Shown here one piece after another: positions 18,065-27,898 of a stretch of DNA of 64,000 nt (positions are counted from its first letter, which is position 1; the number at the start of each line of letters is the position of its first letter). Source of the DNA: Panacagrimonas sp965216805. GTDB lineage: Bacteria > Pseudomonadota > Gammaproteobacteria > Nevskiales > Nevskiaceae. Under the pieces are notes generated by a model that worked only from the letters and a program-made list of their open reading frames with translations, had not been told where the DNA came from and did no database searches. The position numbers and the translations under genes are program-made. The stretch lies in assembly GCF_965216805.1 (NCBI RefSeq), contig NZ_CBDCGN010000003.1, forward strand, positions 310,001-374,000, given 5' to 3'.

Positions 18065-18850
18065 TTGAACAGCATTCTCGACGCCATCCTGCTCGGTGTG
18101 ATCGAAGGCCTCACCGAGTTCCTGCCCATTTCCAGTACCGGGCATCTGCTGATCGCGCAGCACTGGATGGGCCGGCAATCCGACCTGTTCAACATCGCCA
18201 TCCAGGCCGGGGCCATTCTGGCGGTGACGCTGGTGTATCGACAGCGCATCACCGGACTGCTGCTGGGCTGGCGCCAGGCCGAGTCGCGCGATTACGCGAT
18301 CAAACTGGTCTGCGCGTTCCTGATCACCGCGGTGTTCGGGCTGGCGGCCAAGGCGCTCGGCGCCGAGCTGCCCGAAACGGTATGGCCGATCGCGGCGGCG
18401 CTGATCGTCGGCGGCATCTGCATCTTGTTGGTGGAACGCCATGTCGCGACGATGGCGCCGGCGGCAACGGTGACCTGGGCGGTCGTGATCGCGGTGGGTC
18501 TGGCGCAGGTGGTGGCCGGTGTGTTTCCCGGGACTTCGCGTTCGGCCGCGGCGATCTTTGCCGCCATGCTGGCCGGCCTCACGCTGCGCCCGCGCGCCGC
18601 CGAATTCGCGTTCCTGGTCGGCATTCCCACCATGTTCGCCGCCACCGGCTACGAAGCCTTGAAGACTTCGATGTCGCCGGGCGGTATCGGCACCGAGCCC
18701 TGGCTGGAGCTGCTGATCGCGTTTACCGTGGCTGCCGCGACCGGGTTCGCCGCGGTGAAGTGGTTGCTGCACTACGTCTCCGGTCACAGCTTCGTCCCGT
18801 TTGCGTGGTACCGCATCGTGTTCGGCGCGGTGCTGCTCGTGGCGATCTGA
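18065..18850 (+). CDS. uppP: Undecaprenyl-diphosphatase (bacitracin resistance protein)
   Basis: A 261-residue polytopic inner membrane phosphatase that recycles undecaprenyl diphosphate to the monophosphate carrier used for peptidoglycan and polysaccharide synthesis. The family boxes are complete: GVIEGLTEFLPISSTGHL at residues 11-28 and FPGTSRSAAA in the middle. Several hydrophobic helices fill the remainder. It starts with TTG at 18065. putA begins 9 bases later and may be cotranscribed. Confidence 0.95.
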   Translation: MNSILDAILLGVIEGLTEFLPISSTGHLLIAQHWMGRQSDLFNIAIQAGAILAVTLVYRQRITGLLLGWRQAESRDYAIKLVCAFLITAVFGLAAKALGAELPETVWPIAAALIVGGICILLVERHVATMAPAATVTWAVVIAVGLAQVVAGVFPGTSRSAAAIFAAMLAGLTLRPRAAEFAFLVGIPTMFAATGYEALKTSMSPGGIGTEPWLELLIAFTVAAATGFAAVKWLLHYVSGHSFVPFAWYRIVFGAVLLVAI

Positions 18851-18859
18851 GCCGGTGCC

Positions 18860-21800
18860 ATGCACGGCTGGCTGCACAGCGAACCACGCACGCCGCCGGC
18901 CGCGCAGCGTCGCGCGGTCGCGGCGGCCTGGCTGCAAGATGAAATCGCCCTCAGCGCCGCGCTGGCGGAACGCGCGCGCCTGAGCCCGGCGCAATCGCTG
19001 GCGGTGCAGACGCAGGCCGCGGACTGGATTCGCGGTGTACGCGAGCAGGATCGGCACGCCTCGGGGCTGGACGCGTTCATGCGCGAGTACGACCTCTCCA
19101 GCGCCGAAGGCGTACTGCTGATGTGCCTGGCCGAAGCGCTGCTGCGGATTCCCGACCACGCCACCGCGGAGAAGCTGATCGCCGACAAACTCGGTGGCGC
19201 GGCGTGGAAGCAGCATCTGGGGCACTCGGATTCGCTGTTCGTCAACGCCTCCACCTGGGGCCTGATGCTGACCGGCCGCCTGGTGCAGATCGATGCCGGC
19301 ACCCGCGCCGATCTCGGCGACGCGCTGCGGCGCCTGGCGGGCAAACTGGGCGAGCCCGCCATCCGCCTGTCGCTGCGCCACGCCATGCGATTGATGGCCG
19401 AACAGTTCGTCATGGGCCGCAGCATCGACGAAGCCCTGGATCGGGCTTCGCGGCACTCGCAGCCGTTGTGCTCGTTCGACATGCTGGGCGAGGCCGCCGT
19501 CACCGCCGCCCAGGCCGATCGCTACCGGCTGGCCTATCTGCACGCCATCGCCGCGGTCGGTGCCAGCGGCGATGCCGGCGCGCCCGTGCGCGCAAGGCCC
19601 GGCATCTCGATCAAACTCTCCGCCTTGCATCCGCGCTACGAGCCGGCACAGGCCGCGCGGCTGCGCCAGGAATTGCTGCCGCGGCTGCTGGAGCTGGCGC
19701 GGGCGGCACGGCAAGCGGCGGTGTGCCTGACTGTCGACGCCGAAGAGGCCGATCGGCTGGAGCTATCGCTGGACCTGTTCGAGCCCCTGTTCCTGCATTC
19801 GGACCTCGCTGGCTGGGAGGGCCTGGGTCTGGCGGTGCAGGCGTTTTCGCGGCGGGCGCCGGCGGTGATCGACTGGTTGCAGGCCCTGGCCGTCCGTGGC
19901 GGCCGCCGCCTGCAGGTCCGGCTGGTCAAGGGCGCCTACTGGGATACCGAAATCAAGCGCGCGCAGGAACTGGGCCTGGACGGCTACCCGGTGTTCACGC
20001 GCAAAGCGCGCACCGATCTCTGCTACCTGGCCTGCGCCCGGCAATTGCTGGCGGCGCGCGCGCAGTTCTACCCGATGTTCGCCACGCACAACGCGCATAC
20101 CGTCGCCGCGGTACGCGCCTATGCAGACGACGAGCAAGGCTACGAATTCCAGCGCCTGCACGGCATGGGCGAAAGCCTCTACCGGGTTGTCGGTGCCTCC
20201 ATGGACCTGCCGTGTCGCGTCTACGCACCGGTAGGCCGACACGAAGACCTGCTGCCCTATCTGGTGCGGCGCCTGCTGGAGAACGGCGCCAACACCAGCT
20301 TCGTCAACCGCATTCACGACGCCCAGCTGGCGCCGGAACGGCTCGCGGCCGACCCCGCCGAGGCGGCGCTGGCACCGGTAGCGGAGCTGGCACCACCGGC
20401 CGCGCTGTTCGGCGTCGAGCACCGCAACCCGCGCGGCCTCAACCTTGCCGATGATCGCCAGATGCGTGCGTTGGCGCAGCGCCTGGCTGCCTGCGAGCGC
20501 GCCGGCCCGCTGACCGTCGGCTCGTGTTCGCCAGTGTCGCGGCCATCCGCGGGCGCGGGCCGCCGGCTGTGCGCACCGGCGGACCGGCGACTGCGGCTGG
20601 GCGACTGGCATGCGTTCGATCTCGTCGCATTGCCTGCTGCCGTGCAGATCGCGCAGGACGCGCAAGCGGCCTGGGATGCGCGCCCGGTGCAGCAGCGGGT
20701 GCAACCGCTGCGGATGGCGGCAGAGCGGCTGGAGGCCGAGCGCGAGGACTTTTTGTATCTGCTGATCCGCGAAGCCGGCAAAACGCTGGCTGACGCCGAC
20801 GCCGAGGTGCGCGAAGCCATCGATTTTCTGCGCTACTACGCGGCGCAGGCGCAACGCCTGCAGCAGCAGCCGATCGCGCTGCCCGGCCCGACTGGCGAAG
20901 ACAACCAGTTGCGTCTGCACGGTCGTGGTGTGTTTGCCTGCGTGTCGCCGTGGAATTTTCCGCTGGCCATCTTCACTGGCCAGATCGCGGCGGCGCTGGC
21001 CAGCGGCAACACGGTGGTCGCCAAGCCGGCCGAGCAGACGCCGCTGATCGCCCGGCGCATGACGCGCCTGCTGCACCAATGCGGCGTGCCGGCCGAGGTC
21101 CTGCAACTGCTGCTCGGCGACGGCGAACTGGGTGCGGCGCTGGTGTCTCGACCGGGGATCGCCGGCGTGGCGTTCACCGGATCGTTCGAAGTGGCGCAGC
21201 GGATTCAGCGCGGTCTGGCCGCGCGCGAAGGTCCGCTGGCGGCCCTGATCGCGGAGACCGGCGGGCAGAACGCCCTGCTCGCCGATTCCAGCGCGCTGCC
21301 CGAGCAACTGGTGCGCGATGTGTTGCGCTCGGCCTTCGGTAGCGCCGGGCAGCGCTGTTCGGCATTGCGCGTGCTGTATCTGCAACAGGAGATCGCCGCA
21401 TCGACGATCGAACTGCTGCGCGGCGCCATGCGCGAACTGAGCATCGGCGATCCGGCGCTGCTGTCCACCGACATCGGCCCGGTGATCGACGCCGACGCCT
21501 GCGAGCGGCTGCAGGCTCATGCCGAGTCGCTACGGCGCGAAAACCGCTTGATCGAGCAATTGAACCTGCCGTCCGCCTGCGCGCACGGCACCTTCTTTGC
21601 GCCCTGCCTGGCGCAGGTCGAGGGCATCCAGGCACTGTCGCGGGAGCACTTCGGGCCGATCCTGCACGTGGCGCGTTATCGCGCGCAGGATCTCGATGCG
21701 GTGGTGGATGCGATCAACACCGCCGGTTACGGGCTGACCCTGGGCGTACACACTCGCATCGAACGCATCTGGCAGCAGGTGCGCGCACGCGCCAGGGTCG

Positions 21801-21994
21801 GCAATCTTTACGTGAACCGCGTCATCACCGGCGCGGTCGTCGGCAGCCAGCCCTTCGGCGGCGAGGGCCTGTCCGGCACCGGGCCCAAGGCGGGCGGGCC
21901 GCACTACCTGCTGCGCTTCGTGACCGAGCGCAGCCTGTCGGTCAACACGGCGGCGGTGGGTGGTAACGCACAGTTGCTGCGCGGCGATCGGTGA
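18860..21994 (+). CDS. putA: Bifunctional proline dehydrogenase / L-glutamate gamma-semialdehyde dehydrogenase
   Basis: A 1044-residue enzyme that oxidises proline to P5C (FAD domain) and then to glutamate (NAD domain), probably at the inner membrane face. The PRODH barrel shows RLVKGAYWDTEIKRAQELG, FATHNAHTVAA, QRLHGMGESLY and RLLENGANTSFVNR. The aldehyde dehydrogenase part has SPWNFPLAIFTGQIAAALASGN, catalytic Glu in AETGGQNALL and catalytic Cys in GSAGQRCSALRVL. It lacks the N-terminal ribbon-helix-helix domain of E. coli PutA (1320 residues), so it is a short type that should not bind DNA. Its 3' end is 4 bases from convergent rfbB. Confidence 0.96.
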   Translation: MHGWLHSEPRTPPAAQRRAVAAAWLQDEIALSAALAERARLSPAQSLAVQTQAADWIRGVREQDRHASGLDAFMREYDLSSAEGVLLMCLAEALLRIPDHATAEKLIADKLGGAAWKQHLGHSDSLFVNASTWGLMLTGRLVQIDAGTRADLGDALRRLAGKLGEPAIRLSLRHAMRLMAEQFVMGRSIDEALDRASRHSQPLCSFDMLGEAAVTAAQADRYRLAYLHAIAAVGASGDAGAPVRARPGISIKLSALHPRYEPAQAARLRQELLPRLLELARAARQAAVCLTVDAEEADRLELSLDLFEPLFLHSDLAGWEGLGLAVQAFSRRAPAVIDWLQALAVRGGRRLQVRLVKGAYWDTEIKRAQELGLDGYPVFTRKARTDLCYLACARQLLAARAQFYPMFATHNAHTVAAVRAYADDEQGYEFQRLHGMGESLYRVVGASMDLPCRVYAPVGRHEDLLPYLVRRLLENGANTSFVNRIHDAQLAPERLAADPAEAALAPVAELAPPAALFGVEHRNPRGLNLADDRQMRALAQRLAACERAGPLTVGSCSPVSRPSAGAGRRLCAPADRRLRLGDWHAFDLVALPAAVQIAQDAQAAWDARPVQQRVQPLRMAAERLEAEREDFLYLLIREAGKTLADADAEVREAIDFLRYYAAQAQRLQQQPIALPGPTGEDNQLRLHGRGVFACVSPWNFPLAIFTGQIAAALASGNTVVAKPAEQTPLIARRMTRLLHQCGVPAEVLQLLLGDGELGAALVSRPGIAGVAFTGSFEVAQRIQRGLAAREGPLAALIAETGGQNALLADSSALPEQLVRDVLRSAFGSAGQRCSALRVLYLQQEIAASTIELLRGAMRELSIGDPALLSTDIGPVIDADACERLQAHAESLRRENRLIEQLNLPSACAHGTFFAPCLAQVEGIQALSREHFGPILHVARYRAQDLDAVVDAINTAGYGLTLGVHTRIERIWQQVRARARVGNLYVNRVITGAVVGSQPFGGEGLSGTGPKAGGPHYLLRFVTERSLSVNTAAVGGNAQLLRGDR

Positions 21995-21998
21995 GGCC

Positions 21999-23081
21999 TC
22001 AGCGCGCGGTGTAGTTGCGTTCGATCCAGCGCTGGTACTCGCCCGACTGCACGCAACGCACCCAGTCGGCATTTCCCAGGTACCAGTCCACCGTCTTGAT
22101 CAGGCCGCTGTCGAAGGTTTCCTGCGGCGTCCAGCCGAGTTCGCGTTCGATCTTGCGCGAATCGATCGCGTAACGGCGATCATGCCCCGGCCGGTCGCGC
22201 ACGAACTCGATCAGCCGAGCGTGCGGCGCCGATGACGGTCGACGCGCATCCAGGATCGCGCAGATGCGTTCGACCACTTCCAGGTTGCGCCGCTCGGCAT
22301 TGCCGCCGATGTTGTAGGTCTGACCCGGGACACCGCGTTCCAGCACCAGACGCAGCGCGCGTGCGTGATCGTCCACGTAGAGCCAGTCGCGCACGTTGGC
22401 GCCATCGCCGTAGACCGGCAGCGGCTTGCCCGCCACGGCATTGGCGATGACCAGCGGGATCAGTTTTTCGGGGAACTGACAAGGCCCGTAATTGTTGGAA
22501 CAGTTGGTCAGCAGCGTCGGCAGGCCGTAGGTGTGATGCCAGGCCCGCACCAGGTGATCGGACCCGGCCTTGCTGGCCGAATAAGGGGAGTTGGGCGCGT
22601 AAGCGGTGGTTTCGCTGAACGCCGGATCGCCGGCATCCAGCGAGCCGAACACCTCGTCGGTGGAAACATGGAGGAAGCGAAACGCGGCGCGCTCGGCCGG
22701 CGGCAGGCTGTGCCAATAGGCCAGGCTTTCCTGCAACAGCACCAGGGTGCCGACCACGTTGGTGCTGACGAATTCGGCCGGGCCGTGAATGGAGCGATCA
22801 ACATGACTCTCCGCCGCCAGGTGCAGCACCGCACGCGGCCGCTGCTGCATCAACGCGGCGCGCACCGCGTCGGCGTCGCGGATGTCGCCGCGGATCAGCT
22901 GGTGCCGCTCCGACTGCAGCGCCGCACCGAGCGACAGCGGGTTGCCGGCGTAGGTCAGCGCGTCGAACGACAGCACCTGCGCGTCGCTGTGCTCGATCAG
23001 TTGACGCACCAGGCAGGAGCCGATGAACCCAGCGGCACCGGTGACCAGCAGGGGAGGCGATTGCGAATTCGTCACGATCAT
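21999..23081 (-). CDS. rfbB: dTDP-glucose 4,6-dehydratase
   Basis: A 360-residue NAD-dependent extended SDR that makes dTDP-4-keto-6-deoxyglucose for dTDP-rhamnose and related sugars of LPS or exopolysaccharide. It has the Rossmann motif TGAAGFIGSCLVRQL, the AAESHVDRSI segment, STDEVFGSL, and the active-site YSASKAGSDHL. The ATG at 23081 gives the usual length; an ATG at 23135 would add 18 residues without resemblance to the family. rfbACD are not beside it, so it is separated from a complete rhamnose cluster. Confidence 0.93.
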   Translation of the reverse strand: MIVTNSQSPPLLVTGAAGFIGSCLVRQLIEHSDAQVLSFDALTYAGNPLSLGAALQSERHQLIRGDIRDADAVRAALMQQRPRAVLHLAAESHVDRSIHGPAEFVSTNVVGTLVLLQESLAYWHSLPPAERAAFRFLHVSTDEVFGSLDAGDPAFSETTAYAPNSPYSASKAGSDHLVRAWHHTYGLPTLLTNCSNNYGPCQFPEKLIPLVIANAVAGKPLPVYGDGANVRDWLYVDDHARALRLVLERGVPGQTYNIGGNAERRNLEVVERICAILDARRPSSAPHARLIEFVRDRPGHDRRYAIDSRKIERELGWTPQETFDSGLIKTVDWYLGNADWVRCVQSGEYQRWIERNYTAR

Positions 23082-23206
23082 CGGCAGCTCTAAGGTGGCG
23101 AGCTTTCGGCCGGCATGCCAGTTCTGCAATGCCATCGCCGGGTTCGTTGACAGCCCCTGGGGGCACTCCTAAGCTCGGTTCGAGATCGTCGATCAGGAGT
23201 ACGTCC

Positions 23207-23506
23207 GTGCGCAAATCCTTTCAAGGCATCGTCCTGGCTGCAGGCATGGTGCTCGGCGCCGGTGCGGCCCAGGCCGACGACTACCGCGAAAGCATCGACG
23301 GCGCGCCGTCGGCTGGCGCCATGACCTTCGACATGCTGATCGTGCGTCCGCTGTCGCTGGTGGCAACGGTCGTGGGTGCGGTGGTGTTCGTGGTGCAGGC
23401 GCCGATCTCGGCTTTTCAGGAAGGCGGGCTGAATACCACCGGCAACAAGCTGGTGGTAGAGCCGGCCAAGTTCACCTTCACCCGCCCGATGGGCGCGCTC
23501 GAATAA
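23207..23506 (+). CDS. Small exported or membrane protein, family unknown
   Basis: A 99-residue protein starting with GTG, chosen because AGGAG lies about 8 bases upstream. It has a signal peptide (VRKSFQGIVLAAGMVLGAGAAQA), then DDYRESIDGAPSAGAMTFDMLIVRPLSLVATVVG, a hydrophobic helix (about residues 46-70), and the C-terminal motif VEPAKFTFTRPMG. Small proteins with this pattern occur in other Gammaproteobacteria and are sometimes labelled multidrug transporters, for which I see no basis. A strong terminator follows, so it is a single-gene unit. Confidence 0.75.
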   Translation: MRKSFQGIVLAAGMVLGAGAAQADDYRESIDGAPSAGAMTFDMLIVRPLSLVATVVGAVVFVVQAPISAFQEGGLNTTGNKLVVEPAKFTFTRPMGALE

Positions 23507-23535
23507 GCCGGCGCCCTCCGGCATTTCATACCAGG

Positions 23536-23561
23536 CCCCGGCAGCGCAGCCGGGGTTTTTT
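23536..23561 (+). terminator. Rho-independent terminator
   Basis: CCCCGGC (23536-23542) pairs with GCCGGGG (23549-23555) across a 6-base loop and is followed by six T residues, a classical intrinsic terminator for the small gene at 23207. Confidence 0.92.
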
Positions 23562-23573
23562 GCGGTCGCCGGC

Positions 23574-26327
23574 TCAGCGGATCACCCGCCCTTCGCTGTC
23601 GATCACCGCCACCGGCCCCAGCTTGAGCTCCCTTAGGGGCGCCTCCACCTGCGACAGATCGCCCACCACCACCCAGGTCAAAGCCTGCGGCTGAATCAAC
23701 TTGCGCGCGGCCGCATGCACCTGCTCGGGGGTCAGCCCCTGCACCTTGGGGACCAGATCGTTGTAGTACGAATCCGGCAAGTCGTACTGCAGGATGTTGA
23801 GGTAGGACGAGGCCACGTCGGAACTGGTTTCGTTGTCGCCCGGCAGGCCGACCACCAGATTGTCGGCCGCCAGTTTGAGCTCCTGCGGCGTCACCGGGCG
23901 ATCATCGATGATGCCGTTCAGTTCCTTGAGCATCTCCTGCACGCTGTCCGCGGTGCGGTCGGCCTGCACCTGCGAATACACCACGAACGGGCGTTGCCCG
24001 CGCGCGCTGCCCAGCACGGCGCTGGCACCGTAGCTCCAGTGCTTGTCCTCGCGCAGGTTCATGTTGAGGCGCGACACGAACAGGCCGCCAAGCACGGTAC
24101 TGGCCAGATTCATGGCGGCATCGTCGGGGTCCGACTTCGGCGGCGCCAGGTGCGCGGCGAGCACCATGGTCTGCGCGGCGCCGGGCTTGTCGAGCAGGAA
24201 CAGGCGCGGTTGCGTCGGCATCTCCACCGTCGCCAGATTCTTCTCCGGAACCGGCTCCGACGGCGCCTTCCAACGTCCGAACGCCTTCTCCAGCAGCGGC
24301 TTGATCTGCGCCAGCGTGGTGTCGCCGACCACCAGGATGCGCACGTTGTCGGGTCGCAGCCAACGCGACTGGAAGCGGCGTAGATCGTCGACCTCCAGCG
24401 AACCGACCGAGGCCTCGGTGCCGCTGCCGCTACGGGTGCCAGCGTAGGCGTGGCCCGGGCCGTAGATCAGTTGCGGGTACACCCGGGTGACCAGTCCCTG
24501 CGGCTGCGATTTCTCCTGCTGAATCGAAGCCAGTCCCTGCTGCTTGAGTCTTTGCAGTTCGTGCTCGGGAAAACTCGGCCGCAACACGATGTCTGCCAGC
24601 AAGTCCAGCGATTCGGGCAGGCGGTTGCTGAGACTGTTCATCAGCACCACCGAGGTATCCAGGTTGGACTGCGCACCGATTTCCACCGCCAGCTCTTCCT
24701 TAAGCCGGGCCAGCCCGAGCGAGTCGAACTTGCCGGCACCTTCGCTGAGCATGTCCAGGGTCATGCGCGCGGTACCGGACTTCTCGGCGGCATCGGCCGC
24801 ATAGCCGGCGTCGAAGATCAAACCGAGCTGCACGATCGGCGCCGCATCGCGTTCCACCACCACCAGCTCGATGTCGTTGGACAGGCGGTCGCGCCGCGGC
24901 GGCGGCAGCTCCAGCGCCGGCAACGCGCCCACGACGGGCAGCTTGCTGCGGTCGGCACGGGTTTGCGCGACGCGGTAATCCGGAAACGGCGTCACCGTCA
25001 GCACGTACTGGCCATCGGACAGCCAGGCCCGCGCGGTGTCGCGCACACTGACAGGGGTGGCCGCGGCGATCCATTCGAATTCGCGCTTGAACCAATCCGG
25101 CGCTCCGCAATACACCTCGTACTGCGCCAGGGTGGCGGACTTGCCGCCGAAGCCGTCGATGGTTTCCAGGCCACGCACGAAGTCGGCTTCCAGGCCGGTG
25201 CGTACCCGCGCCAGCTCGGCATCGGTCGGGCCCTGTTCGAGGAAGCGCGCGAGTTCTTCGTCGATGGCGCGTTCGACCTGCGCAGGGTCGACGCCAGGTG
25301 CCACCAGCGCATCGATGGTGAACTGCGAGGCGATCTCGAACGGCCCGAGGTGAGCGCTCACGGAAGTGGCGAGGCGGTCGCGATACACCAGCCGTTCGTA
25401 CAGTCGACTGGTCTTGCTGCCGGCCAGCACCGAACTGGCCAGACTCAGGATATTGGCGTCTTTCTCGCAGAAGCCGGGCACGTTCCACACCTTGGTCACG
25501 CGCGCCTGCGGCACGCGGTCTTCCAGGATGGCGCGCTTGATGCCCTTCATCTTGGCCACCCAGGGTCCGTGGCGCGGCAGCGGCGGCCCAGCCGGAATGT
25601 CGCCGAAGTAATGCATGACCTTGTCCTTGACCTCGGCAAACTCCACATCGCCGGCGATCACCAGCACCGCGTTGGCGGCGCCGTAATGCTCGGAGAACCA
25701 CTGTTTGACGTCGTCCAGGGTGGCGGCGTTGAGGTCGGCTTCGGAACCGATCGACGTCCAAGAGTAAGGATGCCCGGCTGGATAGGTGGCTGCTGCGATC
25801 ATTTCGCTCATGCGGCCATACGGCTGATTCTCGCCCTGGCGCTTTTCGTTGAGCACCACGCCGCGCTGGGCATCGAGCTTGTCCTGGGTGATGGCGCCGA
25901 GAAGATGACCCATGCGGTCCGATTCCAGGAACAGCGCCAGATCCAGCGCGGGGGTTGGCACGTTCTGAAAATAATTGGTGCGGTCGTACCAGGTGGTGCC
26001 GTTCATTTTCGATGCGCCCACCGCCTCCAGCGGACGGAAGAACTCGTCGTCGTGATTCTCCGAGCCGTTGAACATCAGGTGTTCGAACAGGTGCGCAAAG
26101 CCGGTGCGACCGGGACGTTCGTCCTTGCTGCCGATGTGGTACCAGACGTTGACGGCAACGATGGGCGCCTTGCGGTCCTGGTGCACGATCAGGGTCAGTC
26201 CGTTGGGCAGGATATGCTTCTCGAACGCAATCTCGGGCTTGAACCCCGTCTGCGGTGCGGACTTGGCAGCGGCCATGGCCACGCCAGCGACGCAGGACAG
26301 AATGACGACAGACAGCAGTCGGACCAT
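23574..26327 (-). CDS. Periplasmic M16 family zinc peptidase (pitrilysin-like)
   Basis: A 917-residue protein with a clear signal peptide (MVRLLSVVILSCVAGVAMAA). The N-terminal M16 half contains the inverted zinc motif HLFEHLMF and the downstream Glu in VVLNEKRQ, so it is a catalytically plausible peptidase; the second half repeats the fold without the motif and should close the substrate chamber. The ATG at 26327 has GGAG 7 bases upstream and gives a clean signal peptide; the longer ATG at 26372 does not. It is divergent from ampD. The substrates are probably peptides entering or left in the periplasm, by family analogy. Confidence 0.92.
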   Translation of the reverse strand: MVRLLSVVILSCVAGVAMAAAKSAPQTGFKPEIAFEKHILPNGLTLIVHQDRKAPIVAVNVWYHIGSKDERPGRTGFAHLFEHLMFNGSENHDDEFFRPLEAVGASKMNGTTWYDRTNYFQNVPTPALDLALFLESDRMGHLLGAITQDKLDAQRGVVLNEKRQGENQPYGRMSEMIAAATYPAGHPYSWTSIGSEADLNAATLDDVKQWFSEHYGAANAVLVIAGDVEFAEVKDKVMHYFGDIPAGPPLPRHGPWVAKMKGIKRAILEDRVPQARVTKVWNVPGFCEKDANILSLASSVLAGSKTSRLYERLVYRDRLATSVSAHLGPFEIASQFTIDALVAPGVDPAQVERAIDEELARFLEQGPTDAELARVRTGLEADFVRGLETIDGFGGKSATLAQYEVYCGAPDWFKREFEWIAAATPVSVRDTARAWLSDGQYVLTVTPFPDYRVAQTRADRSKLPVVGALPALELPPPRRDRLSNDIELVVVERDAAPIVQLGLIFDAGYAADAAEKSGTARMTLDMLSEGAGKFDSLGLARLKEELAVEIGAQSNLDTSVVLMNSLSNRLPESLDLLADIVLRPSFPEHELQRLKQQGLASIQQEKSQPQGLVTRVYPQLIYGPGHAYAGTRSGSGTEASVGSLEVDDLRRFQSRWLRPDNVRILVVGDTTLAQIKPLLEKAFGRWKAPSEPVPEKNLATVEMPTQPRLFLLDKPGAAQTMVLAAHLAPPKSDPDDAAMNLASTVLGGLFVSRLNMNLREDKHWSYGASAVLGSARGQRPFVVYSQVQADRTADSVQEMLKELNGIIDDRPVTPQELKLAADNLVVGLPGDNETSSDVASSYLNILQYDLPDSYYNDLVPKVQGLTPEQVHAAARKLIQPQALTWVVVGDLSQVEAPLRELKLGPVAVIDSEGRVIR

Positions 26328-26426
26328 GAAACCACTCCGGAGCAGACAATGAAGTCGGGCGATACGCAGCATCTAGGGCGCGGGATGCGTGCCGACACCT
26401 GCGGGGCTGCAGGCGCGCAGTAGAAC

Positions 26427-27017
26427 ATGGCGACTGGACTAAGTTCCGGCTGGACGGTGGATGCCGGGCATCGGCTGGGGCCGGGTGTGCGCCAACGGGT
26501 TTCCACGCATTGCGACACGCGTCCGGATGCCGAAGACATCGAGCTGGTGGTCATCCACAACATCAGCCTGCCGCCGGGCGAGTTCGGCGGACCCTGGATC
26601 GAAGCCTTGTTCATGGGCAGGATCGATCACGCCGCGCACCCCTACTTCGAATCGCTGCGCGGCCTGCGCGTATCCGCGCATCTGCTGGTGGACCGACACG
26701 GCGGTCTGACCCAGTTCGTGCCCTTCGATCAACGCGCCTGGCATGCCGGGATTTCGAGCTGGCGCGGCCGCGAACGCTGCAACGATTTTTCGGTGGGCAT
26801 CGAGCTGGAGGGCAGTGATGATCAAGCGTTCGCGTCGGCGCAGTACAACGCTCTGGCCGCCGCCCTGAAGGCCTTGTTCGCGCGTTACCCGCGACTCGGT
26901 CCGGATCGGCTGGTGGGGCATTCCGACATCGCGCCCGGGCGCAAGACCGATCCCGGCCCCTGCTTCGACTGGGCCCGGCTGCTGCGGCTGCTCGACCCGA
27001 TACCGGAATTGCCATGA
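26427..27017 (+). CDS. ampD: 1,6-anhydro-N-acetylmuramyl-L-alanine amidase AmpD
   Basis: A 196-residue cytoplasmic zinc amidase that cleaves the peptide from anhydroMurNAc in peptidoglycan recycling, and whose loss classically derepresses AmpC beta-lactamase. Zinc ligands are visible in VIHNISLPPGEFGG (His) and GHSDIAPGRKTDPGPCFDW (His and Asp), and RGRERCNDFSVGIELEG is a family block. It overlaps ampE by four bases. Confidence 0.95.
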   Translation: MATGLSSGWTVDAGHRLGPGVRQRVSTHCDTRPDAEDIELVVIHNISLPPGEFGGPWIEALFMGRIDHAAHPYFESLRGLRVSAHLLVDRHGGLTQFVPFDQRAWHAGISSWRGRERCNDFSVGIELEGSDDQAFASAQYNALAAALKALFARYPRLGPDRLVGHSDIAPGRKTDPGPCFDWARLLRLLDPIPELP

Positions 27018-27898
27018 CCCTGATCGTGATCCTGCTGGCATTGCTGGCCGAGCGCCTGCTCGGACACGTGCCCGGCTGGGGTTCGCCGCGCCTGCTGGGC
27101 GGGTACCTGCGCAGTCTGCAGCGCGTGATTCCGCTGCACGCGCTGTGGCGTGGTGCTTTGGCGATTCCGCTGGTGCTGGTGCCTCTGGTCGGCGTCACCT
27201 GGTGGATTCAGCAGCACTTGCAGCAGCCCATGCTGCAAATGCTGTTCTCCGGCGGGGTGCTGTTTTTGTGTCTGGGCCCGCGCGATCTGGCGGACGACGT
27301 CAAGCAGTGGCTGGCGGCACGACAGGCGCAGGATCACGCCCAGGCGCTGCGCCTCGGGCGCCTGCTGCAACAGGGGCCGGGACGCTATCGCGAAGACGAC
27401 ACGCCGGATTCACGCGGCCTGCTCGGCGCTCTGTTCATCCAGTCGCACGAACGCCTGTTCGGCGTGCTGCTGTGGTTCTTCGCTTTCGGTCTGGCCGGCG
27501 CGGTGTTCTACCGCGTCATCAGCCGGCTGCCGCGCCTGCTCGGTCAACACGAGGAAACACCGGCGTCGAACGCCGCCGACACCCTGCACGCGCTGGCGGC
27601 CTGGGCCTCTGCCCGCGTCACTGCGGCGCTGTTCGGACTGGCCGGCAGCCTGGACGACGCCATCAAGGAATACCGCAACCTGTCGCATCAGCCCTCGCAT
27701 GGCTGGCGCAGCCAGACCTGGGCAGTACTGGCGGAAGTGGCATCGGGTTCGATCGAGTTCGAAACCAAGGAGGGCAATACCGAAGTGCCCGCCACCCTGG
27801 AGCTCGCCGCGCGCGAGGTCCTCAACCTGCAGTTTCGCGCGCTGATGATCCTGCTGGCGTTCGTGGCCGTGTTCACCACCGGCGACTGGCTGAGCTGA
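27014..27898 (+). CDS. ampE: AmpE-like inner membrane protein
   Basis: A 294-residue polytopic membrane protein with hydrophobic helices near residues 1-14, 45-65, 75-90, 145-165 and at the C-terminus. The family pattern includes a soluble loop with LGRLLQQGPGRYREDD and IQSHERLFGVLLWFF. It forms the usual ampDE pair; the exact role of AmpE in cell wall sensing is not settled. Its stop overlaps the next start in TGATG, coupling it to btuF. Confidence 0.9.
   Translation: MTLIVILLALLAERLLGHVPGWGSPRLLGGYLRSLQRVIPLHALWRGALAIPLVLVPLVGVTWWIQQHLQQPMLQMLFSGGVLFLCLGPRDLADDVKQWLAARQAQDHAQALRLGRLLQQGPGRYREDDTPDSRGLLGALFIQSHERLFGVLLWFFAFGLAGAVFYRVISRLPRLLGQHEETPASNAADTLHALAAWASARVTAALFGLAGSLDDAIKEYRNLSHQPSHGWRSQTWAVLAEVASGSIEFETKEGNTEVPATLELAAREVLNLQFRALMILLAFVAVFTTGDWLS

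Noticed and set aside
18860..19000. A DNA-binding (ribbon-helix-helix) domain at the start of PutA
   Set aside because: The N-terminus begins directly with a short helical arm and lacks the RHH pattern; total length also fits the short form.
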